From Lentibacillus siamensis (lineage in GTDB: Bacteria > Bacillota > Bacilli > Bacillales > Amphibacillaceae): 64,000 nt of DNA. Shown in pieces: positions 34,172-43,297 of the stretch. The notes beneath the pieces were generated by a model. That model saw only the letters and a program-made list of their open reading frames with translations. It had not been told where the DNA came from and did no database searches. How positions within the stretch are numbered: position 1 is the stretch's first letter; every line of letters starts with the position of its first letter. The translations under genes were made by a program, and so were the position numbers. The stretch covers positions 62,001 through 126,000 of the forward strand of contig NZ_BAAADS010000001.1 of assembly GCF_039522605.1 (NCBI RefSeq). The letters run 5' to 3'.

Positions 34172-34489
34172 TCTAATTCCACTATAAATAGTGAATCATC
34201 CTTTCAAATTATTTACAACAATTATCGTAACACAGAACAATTCCCGCTCCAAAAGCGATTTAAACCAGTGTGACACCCCAGTTCCATATTTGTTTCGCTG
34301 AAAAATAGATAGCCAGCCACCATAAAAATATTTGGCAAAATACTCCCGATTGCTATGATTTCCTTAAAATTCGACTTTTTCAGGAAAACATTCGCCGTCC
34401 AGCTTCAACAGCCGTTAACGGCTATATCTTATAAACTCAACTCAAATCAGTATACTGCAGTCATCGTTCTGCGCCATATAAATTGAAAA

Positions 34490-34517
34490 CGTCTTTCTGT
34501 AAATATACAGAAAGACG
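34490..34517 (-). terminator. Terminator of the yusF-yusE pair
   Basis: On the minus strand CGTCTTTCTGTA and TACAGAAAGACG pair perfectly around four bases, followed by TTTTC, 17 bases after the yusE stop codon. Confidence 0.85.
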
Positions 34518-34533
34518 CAAATGTCCATTATTA

Positions 34534-34854
34534 TTATTTCACAAATAACTCCGGCTTATATTCCATCAGGTAATTATAAATATTTGAAATGGAACGGAAT
34601 GCATAAATCTTTTCCTTCACTTTATTGCCGTCTTTAATCAGCAGACACGGAACACTTTCCACTTTATTTTCCTGCATAAACTCAGGATTCAAAGATGCAT
34701 TCAACTCATAAAAAATATGCTCGCCATGCACCGATTCAATTTTATCAAGCATCGATCGCGCCAGACTGCACGTTCCGCAAAATGGTGTATATATATATAG
34801 CAGAAAACGTTCCTGCTGTAGAACTTCTTTTGTTACTTCTTGCAAAATCATCAC
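34534..34854 (-). CDS. yusE: Thioredoxin-like protein YusE
   Basis: A 106-residue thioredoxin-fold protein with the redox motif PFCGTC near residue 25-30 and the cis-proline context ESVPCLLI. No signal peptide is present. It probably reduces disulphides or handles thiols in the cytosol. The start (GTG 34854 or ATG 34851) follows the yusF stop almost directly, so it is translationally coupled. Position between the suf operon and gcvH matches yusE of B. subtilis. Confidence 0.85.
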   Translation of the reverse strand: MMILQEVTKEVLQQERFLLYIYTPFCGTCSLARSMLDKIESVHGEHIFYELNASLNPEFMQENKVESVPCLLIKDGNKVKEKIYAFRSISNIYNYLMEYKPELFVK

Positions 34855-34855
34855 C

Positions 34856-35215
34856 CTATTGTAGAAAAATTGGATTGACCTTGATCCCTTTACCAGCCAA
34901 TTCCACTGCTATATCATGTTCCGGGGTTGCTGCAACTTCGCGGTATTCACCGCTGACATGCATATGCTCGGCATGGGGAAGTTCCCGTGTCAACTGCCGC
35001 CGCAATTTTATTCCGGAACTGTCCTCATCAACTAAAATATAGACTTCGCGATCATCCAAGTCATATATCTCCAGCAACTCATCAAATTTTTCAACGCCAA
35101 GCGTTCCATTCGTGCAAACGATATCCAGTTTTTCCGTTATAACCTTTTTAATTTGCTTCTTATCTGTAAGGCCTTCCACTATAATTATCTTTCCCGGATC
35201 ATCCGTCATCACCAT
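34856..35215 (-). CDS. yusF: Toprim-domain protein YusF
   Basis: A 119-residue small Toprim protein. The Toprim glutamate lies in IIIVEGLTD and the DxD-type motif in YILVDEDSSG, as in RNase M5/primase-like small Toprim proteins. B. subtilis YusF has the same place next to yusE and gcvH. Nucleic-acid cutting or binding is expected from the fold, but its true substrate is unknown. Confidence 0.85.
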   Translation of the reverse strand: MVMTDDPGKIIIVEGLTDKKQIKKVITEKLDIVCTNGTLGVEKFDELLEIYDLDDREVYILVDEDSSGIKLRRQLTRELPHAEHMHVSGEYREVAATPEHDIAVELAGKGIKVNPIFLQ

Positions 35216-35370
35216 ATCGCTCCCAGCTGAAAACAGATTTATTTTAAATTATAACACAGCACCCAGTCTGTATTGTTATTTTATGCCTTGGAACAATAAT
35301 TCATTACGATTACAACGTTTGGCCACCATTAAAATAAACTTTCTATAACAACTGCCCTTTTTGCAAAAAG

Positions 35371-35395
35371 AAAAGCAGGCCGTGAGCCCGCTTTG
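35371..35395 (-). terminator. Terminator of gcvH
   Basis: On the minus strand AAAGCGGGC and GCCTGCTTT form a hairpin followed by TCTTTTTG, immediately after the gcvH stop. Confidence 0.8.
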
Positions 35396-35399
35396 GTTC

Positions 35400-35783
35400 T
35401 TAATCTTCATCTACAATTGCTTCGTATTTTTCCGGTGAAAGTAATTTATCAAGTTCCGATTCATCTGATGGCTCCACTACTACCATCCATGCTTTGTCGT
35501 ATGGAGATTCATTAACAAATTCCGGACTGTCTTCCAGCTCCTCGTTGATTTCAACTACTTTGCCGCTGATTGGTGCATATAATTCGGATACTGTTTTGAC
35601 GGACTCCACACTGCCAAAAGGCTCGTCCAATTCGAGTTTATCACCAGCTTCCGGAAGTTCAACAAATACGATGTCACCTAGTTCGGATTGTGCAAAGTCC
35701 GTAATCCCAATCCGCACTTTGTCGCCTTCTTTTTTTACCCATTCGTGTTCCTCTGAATATAATAAATCTTTCGGTAAACTCAT
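35400..35783 (-). CDS. gcvH: Glycine cleavage system H protein
   Basis: A 127-residue lipoyl-carrier protein. The lipoyl lysine is K63 in ESVKTVSELYAP, flanked by the GDIVFVELPEAGD and SGKVVEINEELED segments typical of GcvH. It shuttles the aminomethyl group between the P, T and L proteins of glycine cleavage, and in Bacillaceae also serves as the relay for lipoate synthesis. None of the other gcv genes is nearby, as in B. subtilis. Confidence 0.96.
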   Translation of the reverse strand: MSLPKDLLYSEEHEWVKKEGDKVRIGITDFAQSELGDIVFVELPEAGDKLELDEPFGSVESVKTVSELYAPISGKVVEINEELEDSPEFVNESPYDKAWMVVVEPSDESELDKLLSPEKYEAIVDED

Positions 35784-35846
35784 TTAAATCCCTCCGATTA
35801 TAGATTGCAATTTTACTATACTAAGTCCAGTCTGTTTTTTCCAGTA

Positions 35847-36203
35847 TTACTTCCAGGTTTCCGCAAAAACCTCTTCCTTAAATCCAACTGTTACATTTTT
35901 CCCATCCGTAACAATCGGACGCTTTATCAGCATGCCGTCTGACGAAAGCAATGCTGCCATTTCCTCGATATCCGCATCTTTAATTTTTTCTTTAATATTT
36001 TGCTCCCGATACTTTTTTCCACTCGTATTAAAAAATTTTTTGGCTGGCAGATTACTTTTATCAATCAGTTCGAGCAGCCTATCTTTGGACGGCGGTGTTT
36101 CCACAATATGTACAGGCTGATAGTCCAACTTCTGTTCGTCCAGCCATTTCTTCGCCTTTTTACAAGTACCACAGTTCGGATACCAGTAAAATGTTAATCC
36201 CAT
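35847..36203 (-). CDS. yusI: ArsC/Spx-family protein YusI
   Basis: A 118-residue thioredoxin-fold protein of the ArsC/Spx family with CGTC at residues 10-13 (YPNCGTCKKAKKWL) and the conserved RPIVTDG context near residue 95. The catalytic arginine context of true arsenate reductases is not clear, so a thiol-reductase or regulatory role is equally likely. It lies between gcvH and the fad operon as in B. subtilis. Confidence 0.85.
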   Translation of the reverse strand: MGLTFYWYPNCGTCKKAKKWLDEQKLDYQPVHIVETPPSKDRLLELIDKSNLPAKKFFNTSGKKYREQNIKEKIKDADIEEMAALLSSDGMLIKRPIVTDGKNVTVGFKEEVFAETWK

Positions 36204-36325
36204 TCCGTTATCCCTCCATTTGCCTCTTTTAGGTATATTATAGCAAACATCTTAGAAAAAGGTCGATGGAAAAACCAATAAGAAAATCCGACAATATTCA
36301 GGGCCCTTGTCAAGCGAGGGCATGC

Positions 36326-36414
36326 TTAGAAAACTTGGTTATTACCAAGCCTTTAGGTGACAGCCTTAGTTGCACTTATGCAGTAAGAAAGTTTTATCCT
36401 TTCTTATCTGCCAA
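36326..36414 (+). repeat. Dispersed intergenic repeat, copy 1
   Basis: The stretch starts TTAGAAAACTTGGTTATTAC, contains the small palindrome CTTGGTTATTACCAAG, continues GGTGACAGCCTTAGTTGCAC and ends near TTATCTGCCAAG. A second copy is at 49563-49643 and a diverged one at 43199-43256, all in the same orientation in this window. Confidence 0.8.
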
Positions 36415-36421
36415 GCAAAAC

Positions 36422-36454
36422 AAAACTGCCGCACCGGTATAATGCGGCAGTTTT
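36422..36454 (-). terminator. Terminator of the fad operon
   Basis: AAAACTGCCGCA and TGCGGCAGTTTT pair perfectly; on the minus strand the tail is GTTTTGC. It lies 10 bases past the fadE stop codon. Confidence 0.85.
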
Positions 36455-36463
36455 GTTTCATCC

Positions 36464-38248
36464 CTACACGTAATATTTTTCTGCTTCGATGATTCCCGCT
36501 GCAATTTCACGTTTTTTCTCAATTACATTTGTCGGTGTGTGACGGGTCAGTTTCCGCAGTGATGACAGCATCATGCGGAGTGTGTCACCGGATTCAACAG
36601 CAATTAACGTTTCTTTCGCGTCCGCTTCGATACGGTTAAATGCCTCCTGTACATATACTTGCGTGTACAGAAGTTTTTGCTTCCCTTTTTCTGCACCGTC
36701 TTTATTGAGTGCTTTTTCAGTACGGAGAATGGCAGCTTCCATATTGTAAACTTCTGCTGTCATATCAGCCAGGTTAACCAGGATTTCCTGTTCATTCTCC
36801 AGCTTTTTCATATATTTCTGTGCAGCAAGACCAGCGCCAAGCAGCACCATTTTCTTCGCGTTTTTCAACAGATGTTTTTCCTGCTCCAGTGGTTCGTCAC
36901 CAACTTCTTCCGGCATCATCATCATGAGCTCTTCCTGCAAAGTTTGTGCTTTTTGGAGCAGCGGCAATTCGCCTTTCATTGCCTTTTTCAGTAATGTTCC
37001 TGGTACAATCAACCGGTTAATTTCGTTGGTTCCTTCAAAAATTCGGTTGATCCGTGAGTCACGATACATCCGGGCAACTTCATACTCTTCCATGAAACCA
37101 TACCCACCATGCAGCTGTACCGCCTCATCAGCAACATAATCCAGACACTCTGTCGCTGTATATTTGTTCATCGAGCATTCAATCTGATACTCTGCGATGG
37201 CTTTTGCAACCTCACGTCCATCCTTTAACTGTTCATCGGTTAATGCTCCCATCCGCTGTTCAAACAATCCTACTGTCCGGTAAACGGCACTTTCATTGGC
37301 ATATGTGCGTGCTGCCATTGTTGCCAATTTTTCCTGCGTCAGGCTGAAACTGGAAATTGGTGTATGAAATTGCTTACGTTCATTTACATATTTTGTTGCT
37401 AGTTCAATTCCGCGTTTTGATCCGCCGACACCGCCGATTGCCAGCTTATACCGGCCAACGTTCAGAATATTAAATGCAATCTTATGTCCTTTTCCTTTTT
37501 CACCGAGTAGATTGTCCACAGGAACTTCCGCATCTTCTAAAATAAGTGTGCGAGTCGATGAACTCTTGATCCCCATTTTGTGCTCTTCCGGACCAGTGGA
37601 AACACCCGGGAATTCACGTTCCACAATAAAAGCAGAGAAATGTTCGCCATCAATTTTAGCATAAACAATGAAGACATCAGCAAAAGCTGAATTGGTAATC
37701 CATTGTTTTTCACCATTTAAAAGGTAATGTGTACCGGCGTCATTCAATTTTGCCGTCGTTTTTGCACCAAGCGCATCAGAACCTGAACTTGGCTCGGTCA
37801 GTGCATATGCGGCCAGCAATTCACCTGTCGCCAGTTTTGGCAGGTATTTTTCTTTTTGTGTGTCATCCCCGAAAAATACGATTGGCAGTGAGCCGATCCC
37901 GACATGCGCTCCGTGTGTTACCGAAAACCCGCCTGCCCGTGAAAATTTCTCCGTGATCAAAGAGGAACTGATTTTGTCCAGCGCCAGACCGCCATATTCT
38001 TCCGGAACATCAGCACCAAGCAGACCAAGTTCCCCTGCTTTTTTCAACAAATCAACGGAATGTTCAAATTCATGATTTTCCAGATTATCTATTTTCGGCA
38101 ATACTTCACCGGATACAAAATCTTCCGTTGTTTTAGCTATCATTTTATGTTCATCGGTAAAATCTTCAGGTGTTATAACATCATCGCCTGTCAGGTCTTC
38201 AATTAAAAATGCCCCACCCTTAAAAAGCTTTTCTTTCGTTTCGCCCAT
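36464..38248 (-). CDS. fadE: Acyl-CoA dehydrogenase FadE
   Basis: A 594-residue FAD enzyme that makes the first double bond in fatty acyl-CoA degradation. Visible are YALTEPSSGSDALGAKT and WITNSAFADVFIVYAKI (flavin and substrate contacts), the QLHGGYGFMEEYEVARMYRD block and NRIFEGTNEINRL. A C-terminal extension of about 180 residues, typical of the YusJ/VLCAD-like group, is present. It is the last gene of fadN-fadA-fadE. Confidence 0.95.
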   Translation of the reverse strand: MGETKEKLFKGGAFLIEDLTGDDVITPEDFTDEHKMIAKTTEDFVSGEVLPKIDNLENHEFEHSVDLLKKAGELGLLGADVPEEYGGLALDKISSSLITEKFSRAGGFSVTHGAHVGIGSLPIVFFGDDTQKEKYLPKLATGELLAAYALTEPSSGSDALGAKTTAKLNDAGTHYLLNGEKQWITNSAFADVFIVYAKIDGEHFSAFIVEREFPGVSTGPEEHKMGIKSSSTRTLILEDAEVPVDNLLGEKGKGHKIAFNILNVGRYKLAIGGVGGSKRGIELATKYVNERKQFHTPISSFSLTQEKLATMAARTYANESAVYRTVGLFEQRMGALTDEQLKDGREVAKAIAEYQIECSMNKYTATECLDYVADEAVQLHGGYGFMEEYEVARMYRDSRINRIFEGTNEINRLIVPGTLLKKAMKGELPLLQKAQTLQEELMMMMPEEVGDEPLEQEKHLLKNAKKMVLLGAGLAAQKYMKKLENEQEILVNLADMTAEVYNMEAAILRTEKALNKDGAEKGKQKLLYTQVYVQEAFNRIEADAKETLIAVESGDTLRMMLSSLRKLTRHTPTNVIEKKREIAAGIIEAEKYYV

Positions 38249-38486
38249 TATAATCGTCCCTTTCTATTATGGAATACTTGGTCAGGCCATACGCTTACCC
38301 GTCAAATGTAAACCGTATTATTCGTTTATAGCCGTGCCGTTGCCGGGGAATGTGTCAAAATGCGCCGTATAAATAGTTCAGTAAGTTCCAGTAAACGTGA
38401 ATATGTTCGTATCCGATTCACTTGTAACGAAAGCATTCTAGCAAAATTCAAGTGCTGTCAGACCTCACATCAGTGCTTTCGGACAC

Positions 38487-39662
38487 TTACAGCAATTCAA
38501 ATACGCCGGCAGCGCCCATTCCTCCGCCAATACACATGGTAACGACACCATATTGTACGTTGCGGCGTCTCATTTCATGAATTAGACTGAGCGTTAATTT
38601 CGTTCCTGTCATGCCAAGCGGATGGCCAAGCGCAATTGCGCCGCCGTTCACATTGACAATGTTTGGATCAAGATCAAGTGCTTGGATAACACGCACTGAT
38701 TGAGATGCGAAGGCTTCATTCAGTTCAATCAAGCCAATGTCTTTCAAATCAAGCCCAGCAATTTTCAATGCTTTCGGAACTGCTTCGACCGGGCCGACCC
38801 CCATAATTTCCGGCTCGACACCGGCCACCGCGAAGGAATGAAATTTTGCCAATGGCGTCAGTCCTTCTGCATCGGCTTTTTCGCGATCCATCACCAGAAC
38901 CGACGCCGCTCCATCGCTCATTTGCGAAGCGTTTCCAGCGGTCACGGAGCCTTTCACATGGAAAGCTGGACGAAGTTTTGCCAGGATTTCCGGTGTAGTG
39001 CCTTCCCGTACGCCTTCATCCATCTCAAAGGTTGTTTTCTTCTCCTCAATTTTATTCTTTGCACCGACAACCCGCTCGGTCACTTCAACCGGTACGATTT
39101 CATCTTTGAATTTCCCTTCATTAATTGCTTTTGCTGCACGTTCATGACTTTGTGCCGCGAACTTATCCTGATCTTCACGGGAAATATTAAAACGATTTGC
39201 CACTTCTTCTGCGGTATAACCCATTCCCATATAATAGCCTGGTGCATCCTGAACAAGCTTTGTATTTGGCTTAATCACATGACCGCCCATCGGAATGAGA
39301 CTCATTGATTCTGCGCCACCGGCTATCATAGTATTGCTGGCACCGATCATAATGCGTTCTGCTGCATAAGCGATACTCTGCAGACCGGATGAACAGTAGC
39401 GGTTGATTGTTATTCCCGGTACGTCATTTTTCAGTCCGGCAAGCCCCGCAATATTTCGCGCCATATTCATACCTTGTTCTGCTTCCGGCATCGCACATCC
39501 GATAATGACATCATCAATATTGCCGTCGTAGTTTCCGGCCCGTTTTAACGTTTCTCTTATTGTTAATGCTGCCAGATCATCAGGTCTTGTATTTGCCAGT
39601 GATCCCTTGTTTGCTTTACCCACAGGGGTTCTTGCACCTGCAACAATTACTGCTTCCTTCAC
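38487..39662 (-). CDS. fadA: Acetyl-CoA acyltransferase (3-ketoacyl-CoA thiolase) FadA
   Basis: A 391-residue thiolase. The acylation cysteine lies in NRYCSSGLQSI, the second catalytic His in GGAIALGHPLGMTG, and the C-terminal cysteine in VTMCIGGGMGAAGVFE. It cleaves 3-ketoacyl-CoA to acetyl-CoA and a shortened acyl-CoA. The start is GTG with AGAGGGGGAAG upstream. It follows fadN by 21 bases; a 238-base gap, larger than usual in this operon, separates it from fadE. Confidence 0.96.
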   Translation of the reverse strand: MKEAVIVAGARTPVGKANKGSLANTRPDDLAALTIRETLKRAGNYDGNIDDVIIGCAMPEAEQGMNMARNIAGLAGLKNDVPGITINRYCSSGLQSIAYAAERIMIGASNTMIAGGAESMSLIPMGGHVIKPNTKLVQDAPGYYMGMGYTAEEVANRFNISREDQDKFAAQSHERAAKAINEGKFKDEIVPVEVTERVVGAKNKIEEKKTTFEMDEGVREGTTPEILAKLRPAFHVKGSVTAGNASQMSDGAASVLVMDREKADAEGLTPLAKFHSFAVAGVEPEIMGVGPVEAVPKALKIAGLDLKDIGLIELNEAFASQSVRVIQALDLDPNIVNVNGGAIALGHPLGMTGTKLTLSLIHEMRRRNVQYGVVTMCIGGGMGAAGVFELL

Positions 39663-39683
39663 AATTTCTTCCCCCTCTTCTAA

Positions 39684-42083
39684 TTAGTTGCGTAATGGTT
39701 TACCCTTTAACAGCATGTGCTGCATGCGCTGTTGTGTCAGTGGTTCTGAGATCAGACTCAGGAATGCTTCCCGTTCCAAATCAAGCATTGTCTGTTCATC
39801 AATTAAAGTTCCCTCTTTAATACGTCCGCCTGATAGGACAAATGCCAGTTTTTCTGCGATTTTCACATCATAATCTGATGCATATCCGCCAAAGCGCAGT
39901 GTTTTGGCACCCAAAAGCATTGCAGCATAGCCAGCATCCCCAACAACCGGAATTTTTTCCCGTTTTGGTGCTTTATAGCCTGCTTGATCGAGAGCAAGCA
40001 CGCGTTGCTTGGCATCATGCAGCAGATGATCAGGATTTACACTGATTGCATCGTTATTGTTTAGATATCCATTTTCCACCGCTTCCTCCGCAGATGTGGA
40101 GACTTTTGCCATTGCCACTTTTTCAAAAACATCATTGGCAACTTTTGTCAAATCCAGGTCAACTCCTTTTGGCAGATTACGGAGTTCCTTTAAATAAAGT
40201 TCTTTCGTTCCTCCACCGCCCGGAATAAGTCCGACACCAAATTCAACAAGTCCCATATACGTTTCAGCTGATGCCTGAATAGCTGCTGCTGGCAGGGAAA
40301 CTTCCGCACCACCGCCGAGTGTCATGTTAAATGGCGCAGTGACCACCGGTTTTACGGAATACTTAATGTTCATCGCCATGTTCTGGAACTGGCGGACAAC
40401 CATATCGAGTTCAAAGAAATTGTCATCCTGTGCTTCCATCAGCATCATGCCAAGATTGGCTCCAACACAGAAATTTTTGCCCTGGTTGCCGATGACAAGT
40501 CCTTTATAATTTCTTCCGACTTCCTCAATGGCGTAATTTACCATTTGAATGATATCAAGCCCTATGGCATTGCTTTGGGAATGGAATTCAAGCAGGGCTA
40601 CATCATCACCCATATCTATCAAACTGGCACCGGTATTTTTCTTAATAACCCCTTTCACATTTTTCATCCGCTTTATATTAATCTCTTTCGGGTTAAAATA
40701 CTGTTGCTTGTATTCACCTTTATCATAGTAATAGACGTTTCCATTCTCCGTTTTATAGAAAGAATCATTACCGTTCTCAAGCATTTTTAATACCCATTCA
40801 GGAATGGTTTCCCCTTCTTCCTGCATACGTTCAACCGATTTTTTCACACCGATGGCATCCCATGTTTCAAACGGACCGATTTCCCAGCCGAATCCCCACT
40901 TCATTGCCTGATCAATTGAAACAATGTCATCCGCAATTTCACCAGTCAGTTCAGCTGAGTAAAGTAATGCCGGTTTCAGTACAGCCCATACCAAATCGCC
41001 CGCACGGTCACCTTTCGCGTTTACAAGCGCTTTCAATTTTTGCCTTGAACCTTTCTCTTGTTTGGCCATTTCTGTTGCCTGGGTCTTTAATTTTCCACGA
41101 TCCTCATATTCCAGTGTGTTCGGATTTAATTGATAGATTGTACTGCCGCCTTTTCCTTTCTTTTTCAGGAAAAATCCTTGACCTCTCTTAGCACCAATCC
41201 AGCCTTTCTCCTGCATTTTCAGCATAAAATCAGGCACGTTAAATAATTCTTTTTCCTTGCCTTCCACCTGATCATGCACATTATTGGCAACATGAATGAA
41301 CGTATCCAGTCCGACAACATCCAATGTGCGGAATGTGGCGCTTTTTGGACGTCCGATCATTGGACCTGTTACAGAATCCACTTCCCCGATGCTGTAGCCA
41401 CCCTTCAGCATTTCCTCAACTGTTACCAAAAGTCCATACGTTCCGATACGATTTGCAATAAAATTCGGTGTGTCCTTCGCTTCCACAACACCTTTTCCTA
41501 ACACATCCTCGCCAAACTTTTTCATGAATTCGAGAATTTCCGGATTGGTATCTTGCGTCGGAATAACTTCCAGCAACTTCAGATAGCGTGGCGGATTGAA
41601 AAAGTGTGTTCCGAGAAAATGCTTGCGGAAATCCTCTGAACGATCGGCTGCCATTGCTTCCACAGAAATTCCTGATGTATTGGAACTGATAATTGATCCT
41701 TCTTTGCGGTAATTATCCACATCGGCAAAAACTTTCTTCTTAATATCCAGGTTTTCAACAACGACTTCAATAATCCAGTCAACGTCAGCCAGTTTCTCCA
41801 TATCATCATCCATATTGCCGATTTCAATTAAATCAAGGCTTTTTTTGGATGTAATAGGTGACGGTTTTTGTTTAAGCAATGCTTTCTTACTTTGTGCCGC
41901 CAGCCGATTTCGGACCGCATTAGCTTCCAGTGTGAATCCCTTTTTCTCTTCATCCTTGGTTAGTTCACGCGGTGCAATATCGAGCATGATTGTCGGTATA
42001 CCCACGTTTGCCAGGTGAGCAGCGATTCCGGACCCCATCACACCTGAGCCCAACACTGCGGCACGCTTGATTGAGTGCTTCAT
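39684..42083 (-). CDS. fadN: 3-hydroxyacyl-CoA dehydrogenase / enoyl-CoA hydratase FadN
   Basis: A 799-residue bifunctional beta-oxidation enzyme. The N-terminal NAD-binding motif VLGSGVMGSGIAAHLANVG and the GTHFFNPPRYLKLLEVIP block belong to 3-hydroxyacyl-CoA dehydrogenase. The C-terminal half has crotonase motifs (GNQGKNFCVGANLGMM, MTLGGGAEVSLPA and VELGV-like EFGVGLIPGGGGTKELYL). The ATG at 42083 with AGGGGGAC upstream is chosen; the longer frame would run through the FadR operator. First gene of the operon. Confidence 0.95.
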   Translation of the reverse strand: MKHSIKRAAVLGSGVMGSGIAAHLANVGIPTIMLDIAPRELTKDEEKKGFTLEANAVRNRLAAQSKKALLKQKPSPITSKKSLDLIEIGNMDDDMEKLADVDWIIEVVVENLDIKKKVFADVDNYRKEGSIISSNTSGISVEAMAADRSEDFRKHFLGTHFFNPPRYLKLLEVIPTQDTNPEILEFMKKFGEDVLGKGVVEAKDTPNFIANRIGTYGLLVTVEEMLKGGYSIGEVDSVTGPMIGRPKSATFRTLDVVGLDTFIHVANNVHDQVEGKEKELFNVPDFMLKMQEKGWIGAKRGQGFFLKKKGKGGSTIYQLNPNTLEYEDRGKLKTQATEMAKQEKGSRQKLKALVNAKGDRAGDLVWAVLKPALLYSAELTGEIADDIVSIDQAMKWGFGWEIGPFETWDAIGVKKSVERMQEEGETIPEWVLKMLENGNDSFYKTENGNVYYYDKGEYKQQYFNPKEINIKRMKNVKGVIKKNTGASLIDMGDDVALLEFHSQSNAIGLDIIQMVNYAIEEVGRNYKGLVIGNQGKNFCVGANLGMMLMEAQDDNFFELDMVVRQFQNMAMNIKYSVKPVVTAPFNMTLGGGAEVSLPAAAIQASAETYMGLVEFGVGLIPGGGGTKELYLKELRNLPKGVDLDLTKVANDVFEKVAMAKVSTSAEEAVENGYLNNNDAISVNPDHLLHDAKQRVLALDQAGYKAPKREKIPVVGDAGYAAMLLGAKTLRFGGYASDYDVKIAEKLAFVLSGGRIKEGTLIDEQTMLDLEREAFLSLISEPLTQQRMQHMLLKGKPLRN

Positions 42084-42106
42084 AATTTGTCCCCCTAACT
42101 CCCATT

Positions 42107-42124
42107 TGAATGAATACTCATTCA
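42107..42124. promoter_or_regulatory. FadR operator of fadNAE
   Basis: TGAATGAATACTCATTCA is an 18-bp palindrome matching the B. subtilis FadR consensus TGAATGANTANTCATTCA (read on either strand), 24 bases upstream of the fadN start. Long-chain acyl-CoA would release the repressor and induce the operon. Confidence 0.9.
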
Positions 42125-42307
42125 TTTTTATCGTAAAAATAAAAGATAGCTCCCTATCCATCTAAACTCAATTATAAATTATTATCTGACTTTTAGCAAA
42201 TAAAAATGAATTTGTTTTAATGAAATTTATCGTCCGTCAGACTGTTACCCCGTTGCAAACTGCGTTAAACTATTATAGGCATCATTCACAGAAAGGAATT
42301 TGCAGAT

Positions 42308-43159
42308 ATGAAAAAGTTAATGTATGAATACTTTTTGATTATTGTCGGAGCAACGTTGGTCGCACTCTCTTACAATATATTCCTGCTGCCGGCAAAACTT
42401 GCAGCGGGGGGGATTTCCGGAGTTAGTACGATTCTGTATGAAATGTACGGGCTGAGTCCTGCGTATACGCAGTTTCTGATTAATTTACCGATTTTTATTC
42501 TGGGCTGGATTGCTTTAGGAAAAGACTTCAGCTGGAAAACCCTGGTCGGGACATTTTGGGTTCCATTTGTCATTTATCTGAGTGCAGATATTCCATATAC
42601 CATTACCAATCCATTATTGGCAGCCATTTACGGCGGAATCATCCTTGGTATTGGACTCGGGACAGTTTATAAAGGAAGGGGATCCACCGGCGGAACAGCA
42701 GCAATTGCCCAGGTTGTTAAAAAATTCACCGGGCTCTCCAGTGGATATTCGCAATTGATCGTTGACGGATTTGTCGTTATCTCTTCTATCATTGTCTTTA
42801 ATTTGGAATTGACATTATTTGCATTAATGTGTATTTACATTACAAGTAAAACAATCGATATGGTACAGTTGCAAACATCAGCATCGAAGCTTATTCTGAT
42901 CATCACCGAGAACGAGGAAAAAATTCAAGGCATCATTAATGAGCAAATTGACCGCGGCATGACGAAAATCCGTACGGTAGGCGGATACTCGAATGAGGAC
43001 AAAACGATGATCCTCTGTGTCACCGAACAACAGGAAGCGGTACAACTGAAACGGAGGCTGCAGCATGAAGAGCCAACTTCATTTGTCATTTTCCTGAATG
43101 CGTCGGAAATACTCGGCCGCGGCTTCTCATTGGACAAGTATTATGGACAGAAATTGTAA
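42308..43159 (+). CDS. YitT-family membrane protein (DUF161 + DUF2179)
   Basis: A 283-residue protein: five or six membrane helices with the family motifs NIFLLPAKLAAGGISGVSTI and GRGSTGGTAAIAQVVKKFTG, followed by a soluble C-terminal domain (from about residue 215) of the DUF2179 type with RTVGGYSNEDKTMILCV. The function of the family is not established. It is transcribed away from fadN. A second, shorter relative lies at 51799-52365. Confidence 0.88.
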   Translation: MKKLMYEYFLIIVGATLVALSYNIFLLPAKLAAGGISGVSTILYEMYGLSPAYTQFLINLPIFILGWIALGKDFSWKTLVGTFWVPFVIYLSADIPYTITNPLLAAIYGGIILGIGLGTVYKGRGSTGGTAAIAQVVKKFTGLSSGYSQLIVDGFVVISSIIVFNLELTLFALMCIYITSKTIDMVQLQTSASKLILIITENEEKIQGIINEQIDRGMTKIRTVGGYSNEDKTMILCVTEQQEAVQLKRRLQHEEPTSFVIFLNASEILGRGFSLDKYYGQKL

Positions 43160-43198
43160 TCCATGGCCCGTTCATTTTTGCAGTTTGATGTTTTATCG

Positions 43199-43256
43199 GT
43201 ATTTGTCACCAATCCTTTAAGTGAAGGTCTTCGTTGTAGTTATGCAGTAGCTGCCA
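43199..43256 (+). repeat. Dispersed intergenic repeat, diverged copy
   Basis: GTCACCAATCCTTTAAGTGA, GGTCTTCGTTGTAGTTATGC and AGTAGCTGCCAA align with the 36326-36414 element with substitutions. It lies in the 3' region of the YitT gene, just before a terminator. Confidence 0.6.
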
Positions 43257-43257
43257 A

Positions 43258-43297
43258 TAAATAACCAGGCGGCGCACTAGCGCTGCCTGGTTATTTT
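43258..43297. terminator. Bidirectional terminator between YitT and proline dehydrogenase genes
   Basis: AATAACCAGGCGGCGC and GCGCTGCCTGGTTATT pair almost fully, followed by TTTTTT on the plus strand; it overlaps the stop codon of the minus-strand gene. Confidence 0.85.

Noticed and set aside
36326..36414. Dispersed element as a protein-coding gene
   Set aside because: No start site is present, and copy 2 has an 8-nt deletion that breaks the frame.
38281..38480. Further 21-nt repeat array between fadA and fadE
   Set aside because: Only two AGTGCT units at a 21-base step can be seen; too little to call.
42084..42161. N-terminal extension of FadN
   Set aside because: The extra codons cover the FadR operator and have no ribosome site; ATG 42083 has AGGGGGAC at good spacing.
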